From NCBI GenBank assembly GCA_028288305.1, contig JAQBOA010000065.1:1-64000 (forward strand): a stretch of DNA of 64,000 nt, given 5' to 3'. A program made the translations under genes and the position numbers. Shown piece by piece: positions 51,886 to 60,712 of the stretch (its first letter is position 1; each line of letters begins with the position of its first letter). This DNA is from Mucilaginibacter sp. (lineage in GTDB: Bacteria; Bacteroidota; Bacteroidia; Sphingobacteriales; Sphingobacteriaceae). The notes under the pieces are model-generated. The model made no database searches. It saw only the letters and a program-made list of their open reading frames with translations, and was not told the origin of the DNA.

Positions 51886-52344
51886 ATGCGAGCTGTAATA
51901 CTACGCGTTTCTGAAGCAAGCTGCAAGGTGGAAGATAAAATTACCGGTTCAATAAATTCAGGATTTTTAGTTTTATTAGGAATTGAGGATGCAGATACTG
52001 ACGATGACCTGCAATGGCTAGCACAAAAAATTGTGAATTTACGTGTCTTTGGTGATGAAAATGGCCTGATGAATAAAGCGCTTGCCGATATTGACGGCAG
52101 TATATTACTGATCTCGCAGTTTACGCTTTTTGCTCAAACCAAGAAAGGAAACCGTCCGTCATTTATTAGGGCAGCAAGACCTGATAAGGCGATTCCACTT
52201 TATGAGAAAATGATAAGTACCTTAGAAGCTTTGACAAACAAAAAAGTAGCGACAGGAATTTTTGGAGCCGATATGAAAATCAGTTTAATAAATGATGGAC
52301 CGGTTACTATTATTATGGATACTAAGGATAAAGACAATCACTAA
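51886..52344 (+). CDS. dtd: D-aminoacyl-tRNA deacylase
   Basis: The 152-aa protein matches Dtd in length and motifs: MRAVILRVSEASCKVE at the start, LLISQFTLFAQTKKGNRPSF (the SQFTL active-site segment) at about residues 78-97, and the C-terminal MKISLINDGPVTI (GP motif as NDGPVT). It removes D-amino acids from mischarged tRNAs, and glycine from tRNA-Ala. It is followed by a repeat and a MazG-like gene. Confidence 0.95.
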   Translation: MRAVILRVSEASCKVEDKITGSINSGFLVLLGIEDADTDDDLQWLAQKIVNLRVFGDENGLMNKALADIDGSILLISQFTLFAQTKKGNRPSFIRAARPDKAIPLYEKMISTLEALTNKKVATGIFGADMKISLINDGPVTIIMDTKDKDNH

Positions 52345-52367
52345 TACCAACTAAAGACCAAAACCTA

Positions 52368-52496
52368 TGTCATTTCGATCCGCCAAAGGCGGAGAGAAAA
52401 CTTATACGACATGCATAGTCCGCTTTGCATAGTCCGCTTTGCATAGTCCGCTTAAATGTTTTATAAGTTTTCTCCTCGTTCCTCGTCGAAATGACA
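52368..52496. repeat. Palindromic element with triple 14-mer core
   Basis: Outer arms TGTCATTTCGA (52368-52378) and TCGAAATGACA (52486-52496), then GAGAAAACTTAT / ATAAGTTTTCTC nested inside. The loop holds three tandem copies of GCATAGTCCGCTTT (52413-52426, 52427-52440, 52441-52454, last base changed). The word GCATAGTCCGC recurs inverted in the next element at 52866-52961. Confidence 0.85.
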
Positions 52497-52522
52497 TTTT
52501 TTATTTTTACATTGATTTAATT

Positions 52523-52849
52523 ATGACTATTGAAGACGCTCAAAAAGCAGTTGATAACTGGATAAAAACAACCGGTATCCGGTATTTTAATGAATTGACA
52601 AATACTGCCATACTAATGGAAGAGGTAGGGGAGGTTGCCCGTATAATGGCCAGACAATATGGTGAGCAGTCATTCAAAAAATCGGATACTGAAGTGAACC
52701 TTGCCGATGAAATGGCGGATGTGCTTTTTGTATTAATATGCCTGGCAAATCAAACTGGTATTGATCTTACAGATGCCCTCCAAAAAAATATGGAAAAGAA
52801 AAGTATCAGAGATGTTGACAGACATAAGAATAATGAGAAATTGAAATAA
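52523..52849 (+). CDS. MazG-like nucleotide pyrophosphohydrolase
   Basis: From ATG at 52523 (108 aa) the protein is an all-alpha NTP pyrophosphatase with MEEVGEVARIMARQYGEQ (ExxE motif), LADEMADVLFVLICLAN (ExxD motif), the MazG/dCTPase metal sites. The longer ORF to 52439 reads into the repeat and is rejected. It probably cleans the nucleotide pool; the preferred substrate is unknown. Palindromic elements flank it on both sides. Confidence 0.88.
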   Translation: MTIEDAQKAVDNWIKTTGIRYFNELTNTAILMEEVGEVARIMARQYGEQSFKKSDTEVNLADEMADVLFVLICLANQTGIDLTDALQKNMEKKSIRDVDRHKNNEKLK

Positions 52850-52865
52850 CGAAAAATAATAAATT

Positions 52866-52961
52866 GTCATTGCGAGCGATAGCGTGGCAATCGCGGACTA
52901 TGCAAGGCGGTTATGCATGTCGACGAGATTGCTTCTCAGCCTATCGGCGGATCGCAACGAC
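52866..52961. repeat. Palindromic repeat of the GTCATTGCGAGC family
   Basis: Arms GTCATTGCGAGCGATAG and CTATCGGCGGATCGCAACGAC pair imperfectly around a core that contains GCGGACTATGCAA, the reverse complement of the 14-mer of 52413-52454. It lies between convergent MazG-like and comB genes. Confidence 0.75.
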
Positions 52962-52992
52962 AAAAACGAATAAATCACAGTTCCAATTGTTA

Positions 52993-53742
52993 TTACAATT
53001 TAACAAGCTTATCCCCATCCAAAATAGGTATAGCAGTTGTCAAATCTACCTGCAAACAAAACTCTATATCCTTTTCAATGCCAAGTTTTTTAAGGCGTTC
53101 GCTGTGTGATGTTTTTTTGAGGTACTTGTTTATATCGTGTTGGCCTATTTGAAAAAGGTCATTTGCTGCAATGGCGGAATCATCAAGCGTAAAGTTGGCT
53201 TCCTTTAGCTGCTCAACTACCGCTCCAGCAAAGAGGGTGTCTTCCAGGTTAAAATTGTTTTTCCATCCTGCACAAACCAGCAAAATGTTTTCATCCTGTA
53301 TTTTAAGCCAGTTGCTTAATGTTGTAAGATTTAAAAACGAACCGATCACTATTTTTTTTGCTTTGCGTGACAGGTGCAGCGCATGAGTACCATTAGTTGT
53401 GGTTAATACAACCGTTTTGCCTGCGACTTTTTCTTTAGTATAAGAAAATGGCGAATTACCAAAATCAAAACCTTCCACAACTTTGCCATCCCGTTCTGCA
53501 GCTAACAAATGATCCAGGCCTTTTTCACGGTAAGCAGCACATTCTTCTACCAGTGAAACAGGGATTATAGCTGTAGCTCCATTTTCAATCCCATAGCATA
53601 TAGAGGAAGTAGCCCTGAAAATATCAATGATCACCACAATATAATCTTCCACATCATATAGTGGAATAAGGGCAGGGGAAAGGCAAACGTTTAGCCCCCA
53701 ACCCCCTAAAGGGGGCTCTTTTTTATTGATATTATTAGACAT
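52993..53742 (-). CDS. comB: 2-phosphosulfolactate phosphatase family (ComB-like)
   Basis: The 249-aa protein has the ComB signature: YIVVIIDIFRATSSICYGIENGATAIIPV (about residues 34-62) and LTTTNGTHAL, LLVCAGWKNNFNLEDTLFAG. ComB turns 2-phosphosulfolactate to sulfolactate in coenzyme M synthesis. In Bacteroidota, which do not make coenzyme M, a role in sulfonate or sulfonolipid supply is possible but inferred. Residues 9-17 (EPPLGGWGL) are encoded by an intergenic-type repeat, and the family core starts at about residue 18. Confidence 0.87.
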   Translation of the reverse strand: MSNNINKKEPPLGGWGLNVCLSPALIPLYDVEDYIVVIIDIFRATSSICYGIENGATAIIPVSLVEECAAYREKGLDHLLAAERDGKVVEGFDFGNSPFSYTKEKVAGKTVVLTTTNGTHALHLSRKAKKIVIGSFLNLTTLSNWLKIQDENILLVCAGWKNNFNLEDTLFAGAVVEQLKEANFTLDDSAIAANDLFQIGQHDINKYLKKTSHSERLKKLGIEKDIEFCLQVDLTTAIPILDGDKLVKL

Positions 53743-53782
53743 TACATTTTTTTTAGTTCCCCCTTTAGGGGGTTAGGGGGCT
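53693..53782. repeat. Inverted repeat pair around the comB start codon
   Basis: Arm 1 (53755-53782) is 28 nt with the CCCCCTTTAGGGGG core, 4 nt after the gcvT stop. It is identical in all 28 bases, and in 33 with flanks, to the thrA-thrB arm at 44764-44791. Arm 2 (53693-53718) is its inverted copy inside the comB frame. The 36-nt loop contains the comB ATG (53740-53742). Confidence 0.88.
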
Positions 53783-53786
53783 GACT

Positions 53787-54866
53787 TTATTTATTAAAAG
53801 GCGGTTTAACTATTTTGGCTTTTACTTTGTTATCCCTGATGCTGATAAATATTTCTGTGCCTTCTTTTGCAAATTCAGTTTTAACATAGCCCATGCCGAT
53901 GGCTTTTTGTAAAGATGGAGATTGTGTACCGGAGGTTACCTTGCCAATGTTATTTCCATTCGCATCCACAATTTCATAATCATGACGTGGAATGCCCCTG
54001 TCTACCATTTCAAAACCAACAAGCTTACGTTTTATGCCTTCCTGTTTTTGCTGCTGCAATGAAGCTGAATTTGTAAACTCTTTATTGAATTTAGTAACCC
54101 ACCCTAAACCGGCTTCCAATGGTGATGTGGTATCGTCGATATCGTTGCCGTAAAGGCAAAAGCCCATTTCTAAACGCAAAGTATCACGTGCACCCAAGCC
54201 TATCGGCTTTATTCCGAGTGGTTCGCCAGCCTTAAAAATGGCATTCCAAATATGTTCGGCATTTTGATTTTCAAAATATATTTCGAAACCTCCTGCACCG
54301 GTATAGCCCGTTGCAGAAACCAATACATTATCCACACCTGCAAATTTTCCTTTTTTAAAGGTATAATATTCCATCGAAGCAAGGTCGATATCAGTTAAGC
54401 TTTGTAATGCCTCGGCAGCTTTAGGCCCTTGTATAGCGAGAAGGGACGTACGATCTGAAATATTTTTCATTTCAACACCCCATTTATTATATTTTGAAAT
54501 CCAGTTCCAGTCCTTTTCAATGTTTGAGGCATTAACCACCAGCATATATGTTTTTTCGTCGATTCGATAAACCAGCAGGTCATCTACTATCCCGCCATCT
54601 TCATTTGGCAGGCAGGAATATTGTACTTTTCCGTCATACAGTTTTGCGGCATCATTACTGGTAACCTGCTGAATAAGGTTGAGTGCGTTATCTCCTTTTA
54701 TAATGAACTCGCCCATGTGGCTTACATCAAAAACACCAACACCATTGCGTACTGTTTCATGTTCGGCATTAATGCCAACGTATTGTACAGGCATGTTATA
54801 ACCCGCAAATGGTACCATTTTGGCACCTGCTTTTATATGTATATCGGTTAAAGCGGTATTCTTCAT
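53787..54866 (-). CDS. gcvT: Aminomethyltransferase (glycine cleavage T protein)
   Basis: The 359-aa folate enzyme has the T-protein core: [30 protein letters not shown] near the start, [13 protein letters not shown] in the middle and [22 protein letters not shown] for folate. It takes the aminomethyl group from the H protein, releasing NH3 and methylene-THF. Other gcv genes are not in the window. It is probably co-transcribed with comB 44 bp downstream, with a repeat in the gap. Confidence 0.96.
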   Translation of the reverse strand: MKNTALTDIHIKAGAKMVPFAGYNMPVQYVGINAEHETVRNGVGVFDVSHMGEFIIKGDNALNLIQQVTSNDAAKLYDGKVQYSCLPNEDGGIVDDLLVYRIDEKTYMLVVNASNIEKDWNWISKYNKWGVEMKNISDRTSLLAIQGPKAAEALQSLTDIDLASMEYYTFKKGKFAGVDNVLVSATGYTGAGGFEIYFENQNAEHIWNAIFKAGEPLGIKPIGLGARDTLRLEMGFCLYGNDIDDTTSPLEAGLGWVTKFNKEFTNSASLQQQKQEGIKRKLVGFEMVDRGIPRHDYEIVDANGNNIGKVTSGTQSPSLQKAIGMGYVKTEFAKEGTEIFISIRDNKVKAKIVKPPFNK

Positions 54867-54894
54867 AGAATTTTGTTGGCCGCAAAAGTAGTAA

Positions 54895-55005
54895 TGATTT
54901 ATGAATTACGATTTACGAATTACGATTTACTTGTGCCTAATAAGAATGTATCCATGTTAGAAGTCAAAAATCGTAATTCGTAAATCTAAAATCGTAAATC
55001 AAATC
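54895..55005. repeat. Word-based palindrome (ATTACGATTTACGA words)
   Basis: Left half GATTTATGAATTACGATTTACG then AATTACGATTTAC; right half AAATCGTAATTCGTAAATC then AAAATCGTAAATCAAATC. The right half runs over the stop codon of the next glycosyltransferase (54999-55001), so the repeat supplies the gene end. The same words occur at 43608-43650. Confidence 0.8.
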
Positions 55006-56201
55006 ACTTTCCTGTAAAAGTCAACCAGGTTTTTAGTAACCTTATTCATATCGTGCTGTTCTTCCACTAACTTGCGGGCGTTGAGGCCGATGCTTTTGCA
55101 ATATTCTTCATCTGTTATGCAAAGTTTGATAGCTGCATAAAACTCATCCTGGTTATTGGCAATCAATATATTTACGTCATTTTCAAAACTAATGCCCTCC
55201 GCTCCCAATGAAGTAGAAATGATACATTTTTGCATAGCCATTCCTTCAACAATTTTTACCCGCATGCCTCCGCCCGAAAGTAAGGGGACTATCATTATCG
55301 ACTTGCTGTTTACAAATTCAAGCGCATCATCAACCTCGCCCTGAATAAATATTTTACCCATTACTTCATAATCATCAAATCTTTCCGGAATATCGGTCCC
55401 GGCAACATAAAAACGTACACCCAGGTCGCCTTCGGTGAGTTCTTTATAAAAATTATCCAAAAACCATTCAATGCCTTCGCGGTTAGGCAACCAGTCTAAT
55501 GATCCTAAAAAAAACAGGCTGGGAAATTCAGTTTTATTAAAATCAGGCTTATAGTGATCAAGGTTTATTCCTACAGGCAATATCTCTATGGGTATTTTTG
55601 TACCATACTCCATCAGGGTGCTTTTATCCTGTTCGGTAAAAACAGCAATTCCGTCGAAATTATTTAGTTGTTGTAATTCATAATTTTTAATCCGTTTGGC
55701 ATGCATTTTCAGATATGATTTTTTAAACGGATCAGTTTTTTGCATTGATAGCCTTTCCCAGATCTGGTTCTCAATATTATGTGCCCGGTAGATTAACTTT
55801 GCTTTTGAAAATTTACGTACTGCCGGGAGATATAAAGAAACAAACAACCCTTCAAACTGGATAATATCATAAGCTGTTTTTCTTAATTCGCGCATCAGCA
55901 GCTTCTCAAATTCCGGGTTGTAGTACTTATTAATATTAAACGAAGTTTTACTAAATAAATTAACAGCAACCTCAATTATCGAAACTTTAGTGTCGATATC
56001 ATAAACCCGGTAATTTATTTTGGATAATAAATCTTTGTCATCTTCATTATGTTCATAGTGATGATTTTTTTTGGGGTTAAGTGCTACTAATGAAACTTCG
56101 TGACCCATGGTTACCAAACCCCTAACGGTATTATAAACCACTATTGGATATCCGCCATTTTGTGGGAACGGAACACGATGAGTTAGAATAAGAATTTTCA
56201 A
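54999..56201 (-). CDS. GT4-like glycosyltransferase
   Basis: The 400-aa GT-B fold protein starts MKILILTHRVPFPQNGGYPIVVYNTVRGL (nucleotide-sugar glycosyltransferase N-domain), and has FLGSLDWLPNREGIEWFL and VPLLSGGGMRVKIVEGMAMQKCIISTSLGAEGI (the C-domain donor site with the E-x7-E-like helix). It builds a surface glycan, acceptor unknown. The TGA stop lies in a palindromic repeat. It is not adjacent to other capsule genes. Confidence 0.88.
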   Translation of the reverse strand: MKILILTHRVPFPQNGGYPIVVYNTVRGLVTMGHEVSLVALNPKKNHHYEHNEDDKDLLSKINYRVYDIDTKVSIIEVAVNLFSKTSFNINKYYNPEFEKLLMRELRKTAYDIIQFEGLFVSLYLPAVRKFSKAKLIYRAHNIENQIWERLSMQKTDPFKKSYLKMHAKRIKNYELQQLNNFDGIAVFTEQDKSTLMEYGTKIPIEILPVGINLDHYKPDFNKTEFPSLFFLGSLDWLPNREGIEWFLDNFYKELTEGDLGVRFYVAGTDIPERFDDYEVMGKIFIQGEVDDALEFVNSKSIMIVPLLSGGGMRVKIVEGMAMQKCIISTSLGAEGISFENDVNILIANNQDEFYAAIKLCITDEEYCKSIGLNARKLVEEQHDMNKVTKNLVDFYRKVI

Positions 56202-56234
56202 AGGCTAATTGGTTTTTAACAAAAATAATAATTT

Positions 56235-56325
56235 AATTTAGAGATCAGAGGTTAGAGTTCGGAGATCAGAGGTTAGACAACTACCTAATCTCTAACCTTT
56301 AATCTCAAATCACTAATCACTTTAA
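56235..56325. repeat. Word-based palindrome (GATCAGAGGTTAGA words)
   Basis: GGAGATCAGAGGTTAGA-type words occur twice (56239-56277) and the complementary CTAATCTCTAACCTTTAATCTC follows. It lies between rnhB and the glycosyltransferase, touching the rnhB stop. Confidence 0.65.
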
Positions 56326-56924
56326 TCAGCAAAAAGCTCTAATTGCGGATCGGTTACCCTAAATGTGAGGCGGTGATAAGGGGTATAGCCTATTTTAATT
56401 ATAGTTTCCCGGTGTTTTATAGTTGGATAGCCTTTGTTGGTATGCCAATTATATTCAGGATGTTGGGTTGCTATTTGTTTCATATAATCATCCCGGTAGG
56501 TCTTTGCCAGTATGGAGGCTGCTGCAATGCTGAAATATTTTGCATCACCCTCAACGATACACTGATGCGGAATATTTTTGTATTTATTGAAGCGGTTACC
56601 GTCAATGATCAGAAATTGAGGCATCGATGTCAATTTATCTATCGCACGATGCATAGCCAAAAAAGAAGCATTGAGGATATTAATCGAATCTATCTCCACA
56701 TTATCAACAAATGCTACGGCATAGGCAACTGCCTTTTGCTCAATTTCTACCCTTAATTCGTACCTAATGTCTTCAGGCAATTGCTTGGAATCGTTCAGTA
56801 AGTTATGGTCAAAGTCCTCAGGCAATATTACCGCAGCTGCAAAAACTGGCCCTGCCAAACAACCACGACCGGCCTCGTCACATCCGGCTTCTAAGAACTC
56901 ATATTGATAGCGTGCTAATAACAT
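56322..56924 (-). CDS. rnhB: Ribonuclease HII
   Basis: The 200-aa protein has the RNase HII active-site start [16 protein letters not shown] (D16, E17) and the third Asp in LIIDGNRF, with [17 protein letters not shown] later. It removes RNA from RNA-DNA hybrids and single ribonucleotides. The length and motifs are normal. It sits between two word palindromes. Confidence 0.95.
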   Translation of the reverse strand: MLLARYQYEFLEAGCDEAGRGCLAGPVFAAAVILPEDFDHNLLNDSKQLPEDIRYELRVEIEQKAVAYAVAFVDNVEIDSINILNASFLAMHRAIDKLTSMPQFLIIDGNRFNKYKNIPHQCIVEGDAKYFSIAAASILAKTYRDDYMKQIATQHPEYNWHTNKGYPTIKHRETIIKIGYTPYHRLTFRVTDPQLELFAD

Positions 56925-56934
56925 TTAGTTGGAA

Positions 56935-57070
56935 ACGTTGTAATTGTTATAGTTGTTGCTGGTGTTGAAAAAAGTCGTAAATGTTTATAAAAGTTGCAGA
57001 CGTGAAAAAGTTGTAGTTGTTGAGTTTTAACTTATTCTAACCATTACAACTTTTATAACCCTTCTAACTT
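56935..57070. repeat. Word-based palindrome (GTTGTAATTGTTATAGTTG words)
   Basis: The left half carries GTTGTAATTGTTATAGTTG and relatives; the right half (near 57030-57075) carries CATTACAACTTTTATAACC. The GTTGTA/TACAAC words recur several times. It lies between rnhB and the phosphatase gene. Confidence 0.6.
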
Positions 57071-57077
57071 CCTTCCC

Positions 57078-58340
57078 CTAAAAAATCCTTAAGGTAAGTA
57101 GGGTAATATCATCAATCGGTTTACCTTTTATTACCAAATTAATATGGTCCATAAGTAATTGGTTAAACTTTTCCGGATTAAGATCTCCATGTTTTTTTAC
57201 GAAATCTAAAAGACTTTCCTCATCCCATTTTTTTGAAACATGATGTTCATGATCCATCAGTCCATCGGTATAGTTAACTATTAAGCTGCCTGGTTCAATG
57301 TCAACTTCTCCCTGGGTAATAAAAGGTAATTCATCAAAAACTCCGATCATCGTTGTACCTAATTTAAGGGTTGTAATCTCACCTTTTGAATACAAAACAG
57401 TTGCATTATGGCCAGCATTTATATAATTAAGTTTCCTGGTTTTTTCATTGTATTTAGCCAGGAAAAGGGTAATAAACCGTTCGCCTTTTGTATTATTGAT
57501 CACTATTTTATTTAAGCGGTCAATAACATTAGTCAGGTCATCTTCCACAGCAGACCATGCATGCAAACTGGCCTGAAAATTTGCCATTAATAAAGCTGCG
57601 GATATTCCCTTGCCTGATACATCGGCAATACACCATAAAAATTCATGATCATTAAGCCGGATAAAATCAAAATAGTCGCCACCGATATTTTGATGCGGGA
57701 TATACTTTGCACCAACTTCAACATTTGCATCTTTATATACCTTCAATGGTATAAGCATATTTTGCACCTCTACGGCCAGTTCCATTTCGCGCTGAAAACG
57801 TTCTGATTGAAGTCGTTCCCTGAATAGTTTTTTGTTTTCGAGGGCAACCACTATTACATTAACTACTGTTTGAATAAAGTTAAGATCGTTGTTAAGCAGT
57901 TCAGCCGAAGTATTAAAGTCACCTATTAAGGCAAATGCTAAAGCTTTCTTTTTGTGATAGATAGGAATAAAGTAATCATACTTTTTAAGCAGCTTGTCTT
58001 CATGATCTGCCAGGGGTATAGGTGATTTAATTTTCTTTAATTTCAAACAAGCCTTATGCAATATACTTACAGCCTCAATATCACCTCCATACTTCGAGAT
58101 TAGTATATAGCTGCCATCCTTTTCAATTAAAAAACGGAGCATTCCAACTTGTAGGTAACTTTTTAAAATTACCTGCAGCATTTGGATCAATATAGGCGTA
58201 CCTGTATCCTTGTTTATTGCCTGAGTAACTTCAAGTAATGCGTTTAACTCTGTTTGCCGTTTAAGCAATAAACGTATTAATTCGTCCTCAGCCGAGCTTT
58301 CGTCAATATTTTGCATCATAAAATTAGAAAGGCCGTCCAA
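57078..58340 (-). CDS. SpoIIE-type PP2C protein serine phosphatase with GAF-like domain
   Basis: The 420-aa protein has an N-terminal coiled coil, a GAF-like domain (about residues 30-180) and a C-terminal PP2C/SpoIIE domain (about 200-415). The metal-binding motifs GGDYFDFIRL and ADVSGKGISAALLMANF are clear. Such proteins dephosphorylate anti-sigma antagonists or other regulators. The partner is unknown. It starts 16 bp after the ABC permease stop, so the two are probably co-transcribed. Confidence 0.9.
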   Translation of the reverse strand: MDGLSNFMMQNIDESSAEDELIRLLLKRQTELNALLEVTQAINKDTGTPILIQMLQVILKSYLQVGMLRFLIEKDGSYILISKYGGDIEAVSILHKACLKLKKIKSPIPLADHEDKLLKKYDYFIPIYHKKKALAFALIGDFNTSAELLNNDLNFIQTVVNVIVVALENKKLFRERLQSERFQREMELAVEVQNMLIPLKVYKDANVEVGAKYIPHQNIGGDYFDFIRLNDHEFLWCIADVSGKGISAALLMANFQASLHAWSAVEDDLTNVIDRLNKIVINNTKGERFITLFLAKYNEKTRKLNYINAGHNATVLYSKGEITTLKLGTTMIGVFDELPFITQGEVDIEPGSLIVNYTDGLMDHEHHVSKKWDEESLLDFVKKHGDLNPEKFNQLLMDHINLVIKGKPIDDITLLTLRIF

Positions 58341-58356
58341 AATAAAAATATTTTTT

Positions 58357-59499
58357 TTAAAAGTGGGTACTTTGTGATTTTATATCAAATGCGTCTCTTA
58401 ATCCAACTGTTACTAAGTTAAAAGCATATACCAATAACATAATAGCTAAACCCGGCAAAATTGCAAGATAAGGAGAATCCATAACAATATAGCCATAATG
58501 TTCTTTAATCATACTTCCCCATGTAGGCATCGGTGGTTGCGCACCAAACCCTAAAAAACTAAGCCCAGCTTCTAACAAAATTGCCGAAGCGAAATTTGAT
58601 GACGCAAGTACTAATATTGGTCCTATTATATTAGGTAAAATATGTCTGCTGATAATACGGCTGTTATTAAAACCCAGTGAACGTGCCGCTTCTATATACT
58701 CAACATGTTTTAAACTTAAAACCTGGCCGCGCACCAGGCGAGCTACTTCAACCCACATAGATAAACCTACAGCAATAAAAATTTGCCAAAGCCCCTTACC
58801 TAAAGCAAATGATATAGCTATAACCAGCAATAACGCTGGCAATGCCCATAATATATTCATCAGCCAGCTTAGTGCGGCATCGGCCCAACCGCCAAAATAA
58901 CCTGCTACTGCACCAATTGTAACGCCTAAAAGCATACTGATGATTACAGACATTAAACCTACCGATAAAGAAACCCGTGTGCCCAATATCAGGCGGCTTA
59001 ATAAATCGCGGCCGTAAATATCTGTTCCAAGCCAAAATGTTTTGTGAATAATCATAGCTGAAGGCCCCCGGAGGGTGGGTGGGATCTTATATACTCTCTT
59101 TTCAGGCTTGTCTTCAGCACCAATATATTCATCAACATAAACTGAATCTTTTGTAAAGCGGTAATCAGTAATAGGAATATCCCGGTAAAACGATGGTTGG
59201 CCGTATAGCATTTTAGTAAAAATATTTACTGTATCAATAGGCTCACTTTTGCGAAGCCGGAGCATCATGAATTGGGAACCAGGTTTTTTAATGCTTAATT
59301 GAATAGTCATATTATTAGCCTGCGGTGTTGAATCGGGCATAATTAAATATCCCAATATTGCTACAAGAATGGTAATGATTATAAACACCAGCCCGGCAAC
59401 GGCAATTTTATTGCGTTTAAATATTTTCCAGGTACGGTTTGATGGACTAAGATCAGTCAATTGCTTTCGGGGTCTTTTTGGGTTAAAGATAGTGAGCAA
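58357..59499 (-). CDS. OppC/DppC-type peptide ABC transporter permease
   Basis: The 380-aa permease has the N-terminal OppC helix (about residues 30-50), an unusual about 110-residue periplasmic insert, then five helices and the EAA loop (EAARSLGFNNSRIISRHILPN) that contacts the ATPase. The rest of the peptide transporter is not in the window. The start is TTG at 59499; no ATG is available, and GTGCAGTG/GCACACTG repeat words run up to the start. The insert is typical of Bacteroidota permeases. Confidence 0.88.
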   Translation of the reverse strand: MLTIFNPKRPRKQLTDLSPSNRTWKIFKRNKIAVAGLVFIIITILVAILGYLIMPDSTPQANNMTIQLSIKKPGSQFMMLRLRKSEPIDTVNIFTKMLYGQPSFYRDIPITDYRFTKDSVYVDEYIGAEDKPEKRVYKIPPTLRGPSAMIIHKTFWLGTDIYGRDLLSRLILGTRVSLSVGLMSVIISMLLGVTIGAVAGYFGGWADAALSWLMNILWALPALLLVIAISFALGKGLWQIFIAVGLSMWVEVARLVRGQVLSLKHVEYIEAARSLGFNNSRIISRHILPNIIGPILVLASSNFASAILLEAGLSFLGFGAQPPMPTWGSMIKEHYGYIVMDSPYLAILPGLAIMLLVYAFNLVTVGLRDAFDIKSQSTHF

Positions 59500-59581
59500 C
59501 GTGCAGTTTTCAGTGTGCAGTGTGCAATTTTAGTTGAAGTTGGTAATTTAAGCCAACCCCCTGCTGCCAACTGCGCACTCA

Positions 59582-60712
59582 CTACTTCACCACCCTTTCT
59601 TTCCAGGTATAAGAACCTGTATTGCCCCGTAATCCTATGTAAATTAAATATATTATATATAGCGGAATGGAGATTAAAAGTAATGTAATTAGTTTTTGAC
59701 GTTTAAAAAAGGAGCTTACCGGCAGCAGAAAAACCAGTTCAGAGAGATAGATAATAAAAAATTGTACGGTAAAAAGTTTAAAAAAATAAAAATCGTAAAA
59801 GCCTAAACAAAAATTTAGAAGTACAGAAATATTAAACAGCCATAAGCCCACTACCAGGGCTACCACTTTTTTATCTTTATATTTAACTGATTTTGAAGCC
59901 CAGCGCCGCCTTTGCTGCAAAAATTCTTTCAGTGTATGTTTAGCATGTGTAAATACCACCGCTTCATACAGTTTTAAAAAGCCAATTTTATTAGGGAAAC
60001 GTTCAGCTACTTTTTGCAGCAGCAACTCATCATCGCCTGAGGCAAGATCATCAATGCCTTTAAAACCTCCTACCTCATAAAATACATCTTTACGGTAAGC
60101 AAGGTTGGCCCCATTACAGGTTGATGCATGGCCATTTCCAATAAATGCGCCTCCGGTGCCAATCAGGGAATAAAACTCTAAAGTTTGCATCCGTTCAAAT
60201 AAAGAGTGCTCTTCAAAATAGGTGACCGGCGATGAAATCATTACAAGATTTGCACTTTCATAATAACCAACCATAGACGATAGCCATTTACTGCCCATAC
60301 GGCAATCTGCATCGGTAGCTACCATCAGCTCGCCGGTTGATAGTTTAATTGCTTCTGATATAGCTTTTTTTTTATAAGAATTTAAAGGTTTGTCCTCATT
60401 TAACTTTAACAGCGTTACATTCTGACTGGCATAACTATTAATAATTTCAGAAGTACGGTCGGTAGAATGATCATCAACTATAATTATTTCTGTAAGATGT
60501 TTTGGATAATCTTGTTTTAAAATATCTTCAATAGTTAAATGGATTCTTTCCTCCTCATTGCGGGCTGCTATTAATATGGTGACCTTCGTATTAAATCCTG
60601 AAAGTTTTATTTGAGGGCGCTTTAAAGCATTCCATCCTTTTATAAGATAGATCAATACCGACAGAAATAATACTGTAAGCACTATTGATATTATACTAAT
60701 AAGTACGGTCAA
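59582..60712 (-). CDS. GT2-family membrane glycosyltransferase
   Basis: The 376-aa protein has an N-terminal membrane helix, a GT-A domain with VDDHSTD (nucleotide), ATDADCRM (DxD-like) and QQRRRWASK (Q/RxxRW) and three or so C-terminal helices. This is the processive or lipid-linked GT2 type. It overlaps the flippase-like gene by 17 nt, so the two form a unit for making and perhaps moving a glycolipid or exopolymer. Confidence 0.88.
   Translation of the reverse strand: MTVLISIISIVLTVLFLSVLIYLIKGWNALKRPQIKLSGFNTKVTILIAARNEEERIHLTIEDILKQDYPKHLTEIIIVDDHSTDRTSEIINSYASQNVTLLKLNEDKPLNSYKKKAISEAIKLSTGELMVATDADCRMGSKWLSSMVGYYESANLVMISSPVTYFEEHSLFERMQTLEFYSLIGTGGAFIGNGHASTCNGANLAYRKDVFYEVGGFKGIDDLASGDDELLLQKVAERFPNKIGFLKLYEAVVFTHAKHTLKEFLQQRRRWASKSVKYKDKKVVALVVGLWLFNISVLLNFCLGFYDFYFFKLFTVQFFIIYLSELVFLLPVSSFFKRQKLITLLLISIPLYIIYLIYIGLRGNTGSYTWKERVVK

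Noticed and set aside
52413-52454. Tandem 14-mers considered as a CRISPR array
   Set aside because: The units are directly adjacent with no spacers, there are only three copies, and no cas genes are in the window.
52864-53109. Plus-strand ORFs over 52866-53150
   Set aside because: They overlap the palindromic repeat and the 3' end of comB in antisense.
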